Assembly: GCF_041260155.1 (NCBI RefSeq)
Contig: NC_091934.1
Location: 40,425,194 to 40,489,193, forward strand
Direction of reading: 5' to 3'
Source: Ptychodera flava
Lineage: Eukaryota; Hemichordata; Enteropneusta; Ptychoderidae
DNA: 64,000 bases
Shown in pieces: positions 57,701 through 64,000 of the stretch. Each line of letters starts with the position of its first letter. Positions within the stretch are counted from its first letter, which is position 1. The position numbers and the translations under genes are program-made. A model generated the notes under the pieces. It was not told the origin of the DNA and made no database searches. It saw nothing but the letters and a program-made list of their open reading frames with translations.

Positions 57701-57776
57701 TAAGTTTCTGTACTGGCCTCACGTCATGGTTCAGCACCACGGTTTCATTGCTAGCACCTAGCTGAAGACCCTGGAT
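35921..57776 (-). CDS. PLEKHM2: PLEKHM2 (SKIP) orthologue, all but the first coding exon
   Basis: PLEKHM2 is a lysosomal adaptor. Its RUN domain binds the small GTPase Arl8, and in mammals it recruits kinesin-1 to move lysosomes outward. Sixteen exons align in order with the vertebrate protein: 57776-57670, 55708-55599, 54879-54780, 54391-54304, 51702-50280, 48955-48886, 48460-48370, 47067-47003, 45949-45861, 41966-41834, 40849-40668, 39649-39584, 39124-38965, 38214-38032, 36924-36802 and 36058-35921. All junction phases agree except for one missing base inside the large exon. Landmarks are EHLDHALL, SGYWVL, RAWLYIALNE, IRMSTGHMEG, LVCTNRR, LVHWED, CHEDIQTGFFR and HSAWKKSD. The exon with the initiator Met was not found and may lie right of 57776. 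Confidence 0.93.
36802..36924 (-). CDS. PLEKHM2: PLEKHM2 exon, C-terminal domain
   Basis: It runs from ATTTCAG to TTTAAA/GTAAGT, 41 codons. It encodes EFEAAEMTSDHEQPWVLYFN and AWKDIFK, matching EFSQ...PPWVIYL...GWKTIYQ. Confidence 0.9.
37077..37295. repeat. piggyBac-like MITE, family 2, copy B
   Basis: Same ends as copy A, with one TTAA border decayed. It lies among short 'accattaatgtcatgt' repeats (36950-37460) in the intron between the last PLEKHM2 exons. Confidence 0.75.
37296..38031. other. Intron, no element beyond short repeats
   Basis: The first part continues the 'tgtaac(c/t)a(c/t)(g/c)aatgt' short tandem repeats. The remainder is A+T-rich and featureless. Confidence 0.6.
38032..38214 (-). 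CDS. PLEKHM2: PLEKHM2 exon, C-terminal domain
   Basis: It runs from CATTCAG to ATTGTG/GTATGT, 61 codons. It encodes SPCLPCCMILDKKKLITCHE, DIQTGFFRCLGSC and KYYCIV, strongly matching vertebrate PCIPCCLVLTDDRLFTCHED. Confidence 0.95.
38965..39124 (-). CDS. PLEKHM2: PLEKHM2 exon, PH domain end
   Basis: It runs from TATGTAG to TCGGA/GTAAGT. It encodes SCDFGGCRRIRGGDKPYSFE and EVSEWLHAICSAVSLG. The Trp of the last PH helix is present (EWLHAI). Confidence 0.95.
39584..39649 (-). CDS. PLEKHM2: PLEKHM2 exon, PH domain
   Basis: A 66-nt exon from CCTGTAG to CTAAA/GTAAGC. It encodes NGMFYRLLQRNDAVPQLAIS, matching vertebrate NGILYQYPDRTDVIPLLSV. Confidence 0.88.
39853..40209 (+). repeat. TTAA MITE, family 1
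   Basis: The family core 'ttaacacagggctggtggcc' is present. The 5' border is degraded and the right end (TTTCGAGGAGCATACTACC) is diverged. Confidence 0.75.
40668..40849 (-). CDS. PLEKHM2: PLEKHM2 exon, PH domain start
   Basis: It runs from GATTGTAG to TTAAG/GTGAGT. It encodes VSDVSLLLYSLVHWEDLSDK and the PH start REGVMLYKAWDGSYLFGG, then WKPGFFLLR. LVHWED is conserved. Confidence 0.92.
41592..41815. repeat. piggyBac-like MITE, family 2, copy C
   Basis: Inverse orientation relative to copy A. It starts CCCTTTGAGCGCC and ends CACTCAAAGGGTTAA. Confidence 0.8.
41834..41966 (-). CDS. PLEKHM2: PLEKHM2 exon
   Basis: It runs from CTACAG to TCAGAG/GTAGGA. It encodes YFLAVLVKVMEQG, LPSVLRDATTQYIAIRKFIA and QEHKSE, matching FFLASLK...ILTDAT...KFVAQESK. 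Confidence 0.92.
42226..42404. repeat. Palindromic MITE of about 180 bp
   Basis: The arms ATAGAAATAACGG... and ...CTGTTATTTCCAT, with AACGTTTAT and GGAAAGCCAAA in inverse order inside, form a long imperfect palindrome in the intron upstream of exon 41966-41834. Confidence 0.75.
43826..44048. repeat. piggyBac-like MITE, family 2, copy D
   Basis: TTAACCCTTTCAGTGCC to CACTCAAAGGGTTAA with intact TTAA on both sides. Confidence 0.82.
44730..45735. repeat. 150-bp tandem array, about six to seven units
   Basis: 'atattggat' recurs at 44872, 45022, 45172, 45322, 45473 and 45623. Units share 'aaaatggccgcctggcggcc' and 'ggtcaatgtccttgtaccaa'. A period of 150 keeps frames open and makes spurious ORFs on the minus strand. 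It lies entirely within the PLEKHM2 intron. Confidence 0.93.
45736..45840. repeat. (ACGC)n and array terminus
   Basis: A tetranucleotide run ends in a small palindrome (CCCCGGACGGTGTCCGTGGGG). The donor of exon 45949-45861 lies about 20 bp further on. Confidence 0.9.
45861..45949 (-). CDS. PLEKHM2: PLEKHM2 exon next to a tandem array
   Basis: It runs from GCTCAG to ACAAG/GTGAGA, 89 nt. It encodes VGVNYQSITLVCTNRRNQYW and LTTGDEQLT. It is too short to stand out as an ORF but is fixed by LVCTNRR and by phases on both sides. The (ACGC)n tail of the 150-bp array ends about 60 bp from its donor. Confidence 0.9.
46038..46384 (+). repeat. TTAA MITE, family 1
   Basis: A full-length copy from TTAAGGTAGAACGC to GGTGCATATTACCTTAA. 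It shares its right TTAA with the next copy. Confidence 0.85.
46381..46740 (+). repeat. TTAA MITE, family 1, tandem partner
   Basis: A full-length copy directly after the previous one, in the same orientation, joined by a single TTAA. Confidence 0.85.
47003..47067 (-). CDS. PLEKHM2: PLEKHM2 exon
   Basis: It runs from ATTTTCAG to TATCG/GTAAGT. It encodes GDATFHTDAVVPYNELDYLS; YNELDY is conserved. Confidence 0.9.
47196..47415. repeat. piggyBac-like MITE, family 2, copy E
   Basis: TTAACCCTCTGAGCGCC to GCTCAAAGGGTTAA with TTAA on both sides. Confidence 0.8.
47481..47837 (-). repeat. TTAA MITE, family 1, diverged inverse copy
   Basis: Complement of the family core ('aaattcaaaatggttgccat') in inverse orientation, immediately before another copy in direct orientation. 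Confidence 0.65.
47838..48181 (+). repeat. TTAA MITE, family 1
   Basis: Core 'gacacagggatggcagccat' present; both borders have decayed. Confidence 0.7.
48370..48460 (-). CDS. PLEKHM2: PLEKHM2 exon
   Basis: It runs from TTACCAG to GAGAG/GTATGT. It encodes LIRMSTGHMEGEVEAVFILL and DQSMYLLRR. IRMSTGHMEG is identical to vertebrates. Confidence 0.95.
48886..48955 (-). CDS. PLEKHM2: PLEKHM2 exon
   Basis: It runs from CCTGTAG to AAAAT/GTGAGT. It encodes IDNNTKLHLMLEIFKNESEE, matching vertebrate VDNNHLLLLMIHVFRENEE. Confidence 0.9.
49024..49345 (+). repeat. TTAA MITE, family 1, diverged
   Basis: Core 'taacatagggatggcagcca' and an end GGTGCATACTACCAT; the 5' part is diverged. Confidence 0.65.
49670..49752. 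repeat. Short inverted repeat
   Basis: CAGCCCAAACATGGGACT is mirrored by AGTCCCATCTTTGGGCT about 65 bp later. Function unknown. Confidence 0.6.
50280..51702 (-). CDS. PLEKHM2: PLEKHM2 large disordered exon, with frame break
   Basis: It runs from TTTTGTAG to ATGAA/GTAAGG, 1423 nt. It begins NVPYLDLASYLPPNKKPEPE, followed by an acidic Ser-rich region, a basic SLEVIHLNGKKVKKVKKK block and repeated LANQ/SANQ segments. The frame from the acceptor stops at 50761, while the frame leading to the donor is open from about 50830. Exon length is one base short of what flanking phases require. The switch falls near an A5 run at about 50814-50818, so a one-base loss (sequence error, polymorphism or mutation) is likely. 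A hidden intron is unlikely because both frames overlap. Confidence 0.85.
52850..53720. repeat. A+T-rich diverged tandem array
   Basis: Four to five units of about 145-155 bp share 'ttttgaccaaaaa', 'aaaattgcccc' and 'tttcatcc'. The array ends at 'atccggacggact' plus (ACAT)n, the same architecture as the 150-bp array. Confidence 0.8.
54304..54391 (-). CDS. PLEKHM2: PLEKHM2 exon, RUN domain end
   Basis: It runs from TTTTCCAG to CTG/GTAAGG. It encodes HAIMRDVQRLMVLQTLTAGL and DFVTFDLDL. The next exon continues with NVPYLDLASYLPP, as in vertebrates. Confidence 0.9.
54780..54879 (-). CDS. PLEKHM2: PLEKHM2 exon, RUN domain
   Basis: It runs from CCTCTAG to GTTGA/GTGAGT. It encodes RAWLYIALNESLVESYFRCF and RKYYV. 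Two partial copies of this acceptor-exon boundary follow in tandem at about 54921-55060. Confidence 0.92.
54835..55060 (-). repeat. Tandem duplication of an exon boundary
   Basis: The sequence 'tttccacaaggctttcattc' and its following acceptor region recur at 54835, 54921 and 55004 (the last diverged). The 86- and 83-bp units each contain the 5' part of the exon 54879-54780 and its acceptor. Confidence 0.85.
55599..55708 (-). CDS. PLEKHM2: PLEKHM2 exon, RUN domain
   Basis: It runs from ATTTTCAG to AGAG/GTAGGC. It encodes LRHVTSGYWVLVPQFTRKD and TTDLGR, matching the vertebrate SSGYWVLV...NLGRS segment. Confidence 0.92.
55709..57669. other. PLEKHM2 intron, no recognisable element
   Basis: I see A+T-rich DNA with no repeat family of this window and no extra exon. 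Confidence 0.55.
57670..57776 (-). CDS. PLEKHM2: PLEKHM2 exon, RUN domain start
   Basis: It runs from CTGTTCAG to GG/GTAAGT. It encodes IQGLQLGASNETVVLNHDV and QKLIEHLDHALLHG, the first RUN helices. The vertebrate EHLDHALLYG is almost identical. Confidence 0.9.
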
Positions 57777-58149
57777 CTGAACAGAAATGGAAATGTTGAA
57801 ATAAAAACACATAATTTTAATCTTACCATTAAAAAACAGCAAGCACATCAACTTGGGACATCATGCTTATTTGGTGATAAATATGTTCTTGCCAATATTC
57901 TTTGAATATATAAAATCATAAAAGAAAAACCTTACACCAAAGAAGATTCGGAACGGTACTTTTCATATTAACACATTTTTATTGCACAAATAGTGAATTG
58001 TTTTAATTTCTTTTGTAACTTTACTGTATACCGCTTGTAAATTGCATTATATACCGGTATGTTTGTTTGTTTGTTTGTTTTTGTAAGCTTGCTACTTTCA
58101 TTTATTCATTTGTTGGTCTATCAGTATTTTGTTTGGTTGGGTTTTTATT

Positions 58150-58735
58150 TTCCTTCCTCAAGATACAATGATTTGAAACATAAATGGCTACATCACATTG
58201 ATTTTATCATTAAGAAACTTAATTCCAGGTTATATTGTTTAAGAAAATTGCGTTCTTTTAACGTCAACAATGACATTCTCTCGTCTTTTTATGGAGCTGT
58301 GATAACCAGTGTTTTCAACTACTGTATTGTTTGCTGGGGTGGGAACATTCCACAACATGAGAAAGGGAAGCTAGATAAAATGATCAAGAAGGCAGAGATG
58401 ATTATCGGTAAGAAACAACGGACGGTAGACTCGCATTATCAAGGGCGAATTCAGGACAAACTGTCGCGTATTCTGGCAGACAGTTCACATCCTCTTCGAC
58501 AGGAATTTGACACTTTACGTATTGACAGAAGCGGCAGATTGAGACTGCCGGCTTCTAGAACCCACCGTTATTCAAATTCGTTCATTCCCCGTGCAATTGT
58601 GAATTTTAATAGGGCTTTTAACAGATCTCGATGAGATGTTTGCTGTTATTGTTGTAGTGTTCTGTGTTTGTATGTCAGCAGACATCTTAATTACCCATAA
58701 TGGGACTCAATAAAATTATCTTATCTTATATTTAT
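58150..58735 (+). pseudogene. LINE reverse transcriptase C-terminal fragment
   Basis: The frame encodes HIDFIIKKLNSRLYCLRKLR, YGAVITSVFNYCIVCWGGN, KLDKMIKKAEMIIG and HPLRQEFDTL, ending RYSNSFIPRAIVNFN. This is the extreme C-terminus of many LINE proteins after the RT palm. The 3' end ACTCAATAAAATTATCTTATCTTAT has the short repeated tail typical of LINEs. The 5' part is missing. It lies antisense to PLEKHM2, to the right of the last exon found. Confidence 0.8.
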
Positions 58736-59228
58736 TGCAGACTTTCAACTATATCACTGATTTAAATCTGGTTACATTACATCAAACAGCTAGCAAAACT
58801 GACTCTGTCCAACAATGAAATATGAACTGTCATGTATTTCCACAGGAACCCTGCAATACAGCTACTGTTTACTTGCAAATTGTATTATTAATGGTACACA
58901 TAGATTCTACGTGTGATTAGAACTTTAGTCACTGACATATCATGTGCTCAGTCACAAGGTAATGATCACAGATGGTTCATTGACACACCTCCTAGTAAAC
59001 TGGGACTGTCCTCGTATGGTACACCAGCTTTTACCTTTGACCTCTACCGTAACAACTACTGGGTACACTTAAATATTTGTATTTATGCCACAGTGAGTGA
59101 TACTTTCAGAACATACTAATGCCTTCTACCATATTGTACTGTGCCTCACAATTCTACAGATCTAAACACCTTACTGAGTTATAACTGTGGTTCTGACAGT
59201 GTGATGAACATTACTGGCGCATTATATG

Positions 59229-59581
59229 TTAAGGTAGAATGTGCCTCGAGGACAGATATTTGGACTGTCAAACTTTTTAAATTCTTTTCTGATCTATCAC
59301 TTGTGGGGGCTCATTTTAAAGCTCTTCAAGTAAGAAAATGGTTCACTGACTTACTTTTTTTTGGAAATCGAACCTTCTCCATAGAGTTAACACAGCAATT
59401 GCGGCCATTTTGAATTTAAAATTTTGGTAAATCTTGGGTAATTTGTTTCTCTAGTACCAAAATTTGCACAGTGACCCCCAATTTTTATTTTTGATTTTGA
59501 AAGAGAATGGTTGATGATTCCTTGAGGAAAATTTCAGCAAAAAATTTAAGTCTTTCACTTTCGAGGTGTATACTACCTTAA
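59229..59581 (+). repeat. TTAA MITE, family 1
   Basis: A full-length copy with TTAAGGTAGAATGTGCCTCG and GAGGTGTATACTACCTTAA ends. Confidence 0.83.
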
Positions 59582-60331
59582 AGCTTCATCGATGTCACTT
59601 GACATTTACTCAACATTGTTGGATGTCAACCACTGACAGTTTTCTGGTTTACAACTCAACTTCACATGTTAGAATTAAAGCTTCCATTATTTTCTTTCTC
59701 ATATATTGATTGATTTTGAAGACACAGACAGTGGTATTTTGTGAAACCGCTGAAATCATTTCAGTCTTGACATCGTATACAGTGTGTGGGCAAGTTGTCT
59801 CCCCCTTAAAATACTACCTTTTGAATCTGATAATATTTTGAATTGATTGATGAAGTGGCATAAAATTTCACTTCAACTTCAGCATTGGAAACTATTACTG
59901 AAGCACTGTGAGAAGTCAGCAACTTCCCGTTTCAATACGTGATTTCCAAGTACACTTTTATACCTGAACTGCATGGCCCATTTTGAGGAAATGATTAGGG
60001 TACACATTTTCACCACTGATAAGATATTGTAATCTGGGGTCTGGGAGTTCACTATTTCAGATACTGGCCAAAAGACTAGTAGAAAATATTGTAAATGAAA
60101 ACAAGATTTTACCAAGGTCAAAATTTGCAGCATTGCTACATTATGTAAACAATAAGATAAGAACTGAATACCTGTTGAAAGACATTAATGGTTCATCAAT
60201 CAAACTTGTTCATTACTGGTGTTTTTAAGGCTCGGGAAGATACGTTATTTGTGCTGGAAGCCCAGTACCATTTCACTGGGGACCCGGTAACGTAACTGAT
60301 GAAACCAGGTAAAATTTACTGAGGTACCAGT

Positions 60332-60701
60332 CTAAAAGTAGAATTCACCTCAGGGACAGATATTTGGACTCTCAAACTTTTGCAATATTCTTTTGGCCCA
60401 CCACATGTGAAAGCTCATTGTGAAGTTCATGGAGTAACTTAGGTTTTCACTGGCTTAGTTTTGTGAAAATCAGGAATTTTTATTTTTCCACATAGATATA
60501 GCATAGGAATGGCAGCCATTTTGAATTTCAAATATCGGTAAATATCAGGTAATTTGTTTCTCTAGTACCAAATTTGTACTATGACACCCCCACCCCCATT
60601 TTTATTCCTACTTTTAAAAGAAAATGGTTAAAAGTTTGCTTGAAGGTTTGAGCAAAAAGTTTTAATTAAGTCTTTCATTTTCAAGGCGCAAACTACCTTA
60701 A
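60332..60701 (+). repeat. TTAA MITE, family 1
   Basis: Right end GGCGCAAACTACCTTAA is intact, the left border is decayed, and the core is present. Confidence 0.75.
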
Positions 60702-61070
60702 CAAAATCACTGCTGGTATCCTTTACCTGACAATTCTACATTTCATTATTCCCACAGCCTATCTGTAAAATCTCACAATCACTACGCCCTCTGACTGCTA
60801 ATATTTCTGTTCTCTTTCAGCCAACTTTGGTATTTCAAGATATTTGTTTGCATTGGCTGCATACCAGTACAGTTAATATGTGTAATTTTTTAAAGAGAGC
60901 ATTCTTTAGTCAGTGGAGGCTCAGTCTAGCTTAGACCAAGACTGCATGCTGCTTGCAATGTATTATGGCCAACAGAGTTTACAGTATGCAGAAGTCTTAA
61001 ATGCTATTTCATTGCCAACTCTAGTTAAGGAGGTAGTAGTTTTGTGCTGCAGGCACTATATGGAGTTGCT

Positions 61071-61163
61071 TAACCCTTTCACCCCCAGTTCAATGTGTAC
61101 AGGTCCAACTTTACCATAGAAAACGATGGATTTGAGACAAACCATGGTCGTGAAAGGGTTAAA
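61071..61163. repeat. Very short TTAA/CCCTTTCAC MITE, family 3
   Basis: About 90 bp from TTAACCCTTTCAC to GTGAAAGGGTTAA. The same piggyBac-like border logic as family 2, with a different core. Confidence 0.75.
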
Positions 61164-61431
61164 CTTCAACCAGTATGACAAGACTCATATTTTTCAACTC
61201 TTGCTGGAGTGTCCTTATGGTATTTCCTTCCACCCCAATGCAATAAAATCACAACTACTGCTCTACATTCATAAATAGTACATTAAGAGGCCACAGTTGT
61301 GACATACTGGCTGTAGTTATCTGTTCTACCATAGATAAAGTGTAAATTTTAACAGCATATAATCCTCTACCAGGCTCCACAGGCAAACCATAGAAATAAA
61401 TACAACTTGGGATAAAGAGGAATAATAAGAT

Positions 61432-61680
61432 TTAACCCTATTTCCTCCCAGACAGTATCACTTCCCCATCTGCCAAGTCAGCAGGCCAAATACATTTTCA
61501 TCCACTTGGCTTCATCTGCTATAGCAGCTTTTGTCAGTAAAAATCAGTGTACAGTATCTGTTTTTAGAGCCTTCAAATGTTCAATGTTTTGATAAAATGC
61601 GCCATATTGGACATGTTGTACTTCACCCTCTTGACCTAAAGGTCGACATACGAACTTGGCAGGAAGTATAGAATAAGTTC
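61432..61680. repeat. TTAACCC repeat, family 4, copy B
   Basis: It shares its internal order with 33622-33889 ('cagtatctgtttt', 'ggacatgtt', 'cgaacttggcag'). Confidence 0.6.
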
Positions 61681-61765
61681 CAATAAATGATATTAAAAAA
61701 TTGTGACAAGCAGAATTCCAAGTCCCTTATGCCCAGCAATAGCATTGTACTGGATCTAAACTGTT

Positions 61766-63714
61766 AAGGGACGGACCATTAGATCTTGGGAGGGGGGGTG
61801 GTCAAAAACAGAAAAAAAAAAATTTTCAGAGCAGAAAGTTAGGAAAAAAAAAATCTTCAAACTAGTTTGCAAAATAAAAAAAAAATAAATAAGAAGACAA
61901 AGGCGTAAAAAAAAAAATCTGCAAAAGTCTTTAAAATTTTGAATTTTTTTAGATTTTACCGACAGAAAGCAACTTTCTGTATTTTTTAGTACATCCTCCC
62001 GGCACATTTTTAATTTTAATTTATACATTTAGAGTGACTGTATCCCTTATACTGGAATTTGTGATTATCTTATCTTTTCAGGACTTTTGTATTCTGATCA
62101 CTTGAAAATTATGAAATTATAGAGCCTGTTTTCTACTTGTTTCCTGCGTATAAACCAAGCAGGTACACTAGGTAAAACATTGAAATATGGTATGGTTGTC
62201 AAGACAGAAAGTTGTATTTGCCTTTTAAAATCAAGGTAAACAGATGCAGGCCACATCAGTTTCATTTTTTTCACAGCATTTTATTGCAATGATGAATGCA
62301 AGAATGGGTGAACAAGTAGAAACACGTCAATAATGATAAAACAACATATCAAGTCATTATGTATTATTTTGCTTTTAAAAAGGCATTTTCAATTCTTTTT
62401 TCTCAAAAAACAGCCTCAAAAAACAACAGCAACACATGTTTTAACATTCAACAATACACTACGTAGAATGCCATCTATCCAACAAATCCCAACACAAAAA
62501 CACAAAAAATGAATAACTCTGCATGAATAATCGTTTTTGTGTAGCAAATTTCAAAGAAATTGGACAAGCCCTTTCAGAGAATACAGATTTTTTGACCATG
62601 AATGGCATAAATTGCCCTAAAAAGACAAATATTGAAATTTCAACACATCTATACACATCCAATCAATTTGGACATGCTGCTACAGAGAAATAGATGTTTT
62701 GATCAAAAAAGGGCAACAATTGCTCTAAAAACACAAATATGCAAATTTAACTATATTATTTAGCTTATTTTAGCTTCTCAGCTTGTCAAAATCAATTGTA
62801 AATCATGAGATATGCATGATGTTTGGTGGAGTGAATGTAGGCATTTCACCACGCAGTAGAAAGGGAAGCCAGGAAACCAAAATAGTCAATTTCAAAACTA
62901 TAGGAAGCTACTGAGGAGCAAGAAGACCATGTTTCAGAGGAAGATGTGTAATCCGAAAAAAATGCTTCCAAAGTGCCACCAAATAACACCATTTTTATCT
63001 CTATTTTTCAAAAGCTCCAATAGCAGGAGGGGGGACACCCCCCTCCTGACCTCCCCCCGCAAAAATACTCCCAAAGTGCCACCAAATAACACCATTTTAA
63101 TCTCTATTTTTCAAAAGCTCCAACGGCAGGAGGGGGTCACCCCCTCCTGACCACCCCCCCAAAAATACTCCCCAAGTGCCACCAAATAACACCATTTTAA
63201 TCTCTATTTTTCAAAAGCTCCAACGGCAGGAGGGGGACACCCCCTCCTGACCACCCCCCGCAAAAATACTCCCCAAGTGCCACCAAATAACACCATTTTA
63301 ATCTCTATTTTTCAAAAGCCCCAACGGCAGGAGGGGGACACCCCCTCCTGACCTCCCCCCGCAAAAATACTCCCCAAGTGCCACCAAATAACACCATTTT
63401 AATCTCTATTTTTCAAAAACTCCAACAGCAGCAGGGGGACACCTCTCTCCTGACCTCCCCCCCCCCTCCGTGACCGCTTGCGTGGCCGCTTGTGGTGCTT
63501 GGCACCACATCTTTGCCCTCTTTATGTTCAGACAACGACTAACTAAAAAAAAATTATAAATCTGAAAATTTACTCTGAAAAAAAAAATTTGCACAGCTAA
63601 TCTCAATTGGAAAAAAAAAATTTCAGAAATTTACAATAGTAAAAAAAAAATTTTCACAATTTCATTGTGACCACACCCCCCCCTCCCAAGGTCTAATGGT
63701 CCATCCCTAAATAC
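61766..63714. mobile_element. Non-autonomous inverted-repeat element with hairpin array
   Basis: The ends GGGACGGACCATTAGATCTT plus GGGAGGGGGGG (left) and the inverse at about 63673-63708 are alike over some 35 bp. TAA flanks both ends, fitting a 3-bp TWA duplication. Inside are poly-A-rich arms, a piece of the A+T-rich repeat (62510-62760) and the 101-bp array. No transposase frame was seen. Confidence 0.65.
62970..63470. repeat. 101-bp tandem array with inner hairpins
   Basis: 'gtgccacca' recurs at 62973, 63076, 63176, 63277 and 63378. Each unit has a GC-rich palindrome CAGGAGGGGGACACCCCCTCCTG-like core and an A-rich half. Confidence 0.93.
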
Positions 63715-64000
63715 ATTGAGTTATCTACAAGCAATAAATCAACACTATTGTTAGACATTGGGCATCTCAATATCCATACAACTACAACTGTGACAGCAGT
63801 CCCATAGGGTTGTCTTGGATTTTTGATTCCTTATGTGTCTCCCTTGGAACAAAGCTGAGAACATTTTACAAAATATGCACTAATCTTAGAACAGTGAAAT
63901 TAAACCTACTGTCAATTCATAGGTCTGTCCAAAATGTAATCTGCCAAGGCACTGGTAGATTACATGTATTTTCTGAAAACTTGCAGTGTTTCATCTAGAC
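63715..64000. other. Right edge, nothing recognised
   Basis: No exon, repeat family or motif is seen here. The first coding exon of PLEKHM2 could lie beyond. Confidence 0.5.

Overview
The window is eukaryotic genomic DNA. It has long introns with GT/AG boundaries, dense microsatellites and many families of dispersed repeats. I recognise two host genes, both on the minus strand. (1) 176-26541 is most of a large secreted or membrane receptor of the polycystin-1/REJ type, running off the left edge. (2) 35921-57776 is nearly all of the orthologue of PLEKHM2 (SKIP). The exon phases I worked out agree across almost every intron. The mix of a PLEKHM2 orthologue, a REJ protein with pentraxin, sushi and farnesoic-acid-methyltransferase-like modules, and a PAT/DIRS-type retrotransposon suggests a marine invertebrate. 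A non-vertebrate deuterostome such as a hemichordate, cephalochordate or echinoderm is the best guess, but I cannot fix the species.

Layout of the first gene, 5' to 3' from right to left: a signal-peptide exon (26541-26490); an unnamed beta-rich Cys module (24382-23873); a farnesoic-acid O-methyltransferase-like module (23507-23088); a CCP/sushi exon (22523-22347); a pentraxin exon (13639-13013); then a REJ region in eight exons (11197-176). The GPS, PLAT and channel part of a polycystin would lie beyond position 1. One or more exons between 13013 and 11197 were not found. The introns are full of transposable elements.

The intron between the sushi and pentraxin exons holds the most striking mobile element, a probably young PAT-like tyrosine-recombinase retrotransposon (14329-21383). 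Its split direct repeats have the order A1...B1-A2-B2; A1 and A2 look identical, and B1 and B2 differ at one base. It encodes a spliced gag with a CCHC knuckle, an RT-RNase H protein and a tyrosine recombinase with an N-terminal zinc-ribbon-like motif. Three of its reading frames begin at or just after splice acceptors. It sits inside an older foldback element with inverted arms at 13917-14328 and 21384-21623.

From 26.5 to 35.9 kb I see no gene, only repeats and retroelement remnants. The PLEKHM2 orthologue has 16 exons here: RUN domain at 57776-54304, a large disordered exon at 51702-50280, conserved middle segments at 48955-41834, the PH domain at 40849-38965 and a C-terminal domain at 38214-35921. 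Only the first coding exon is missing. The large exon has a one-base frame break in an A run. Its introns carry about ten copies of a TTAA-flanked MITE of about 350 bp (14 in the whole window), piggyBac-like MITEs of about 220 bp, a 150-bp tandem array next to a splice donor, a LINE 3' fragment, and, at the right end, a composite inverted-repeat element with a 101-bp hairpin array.
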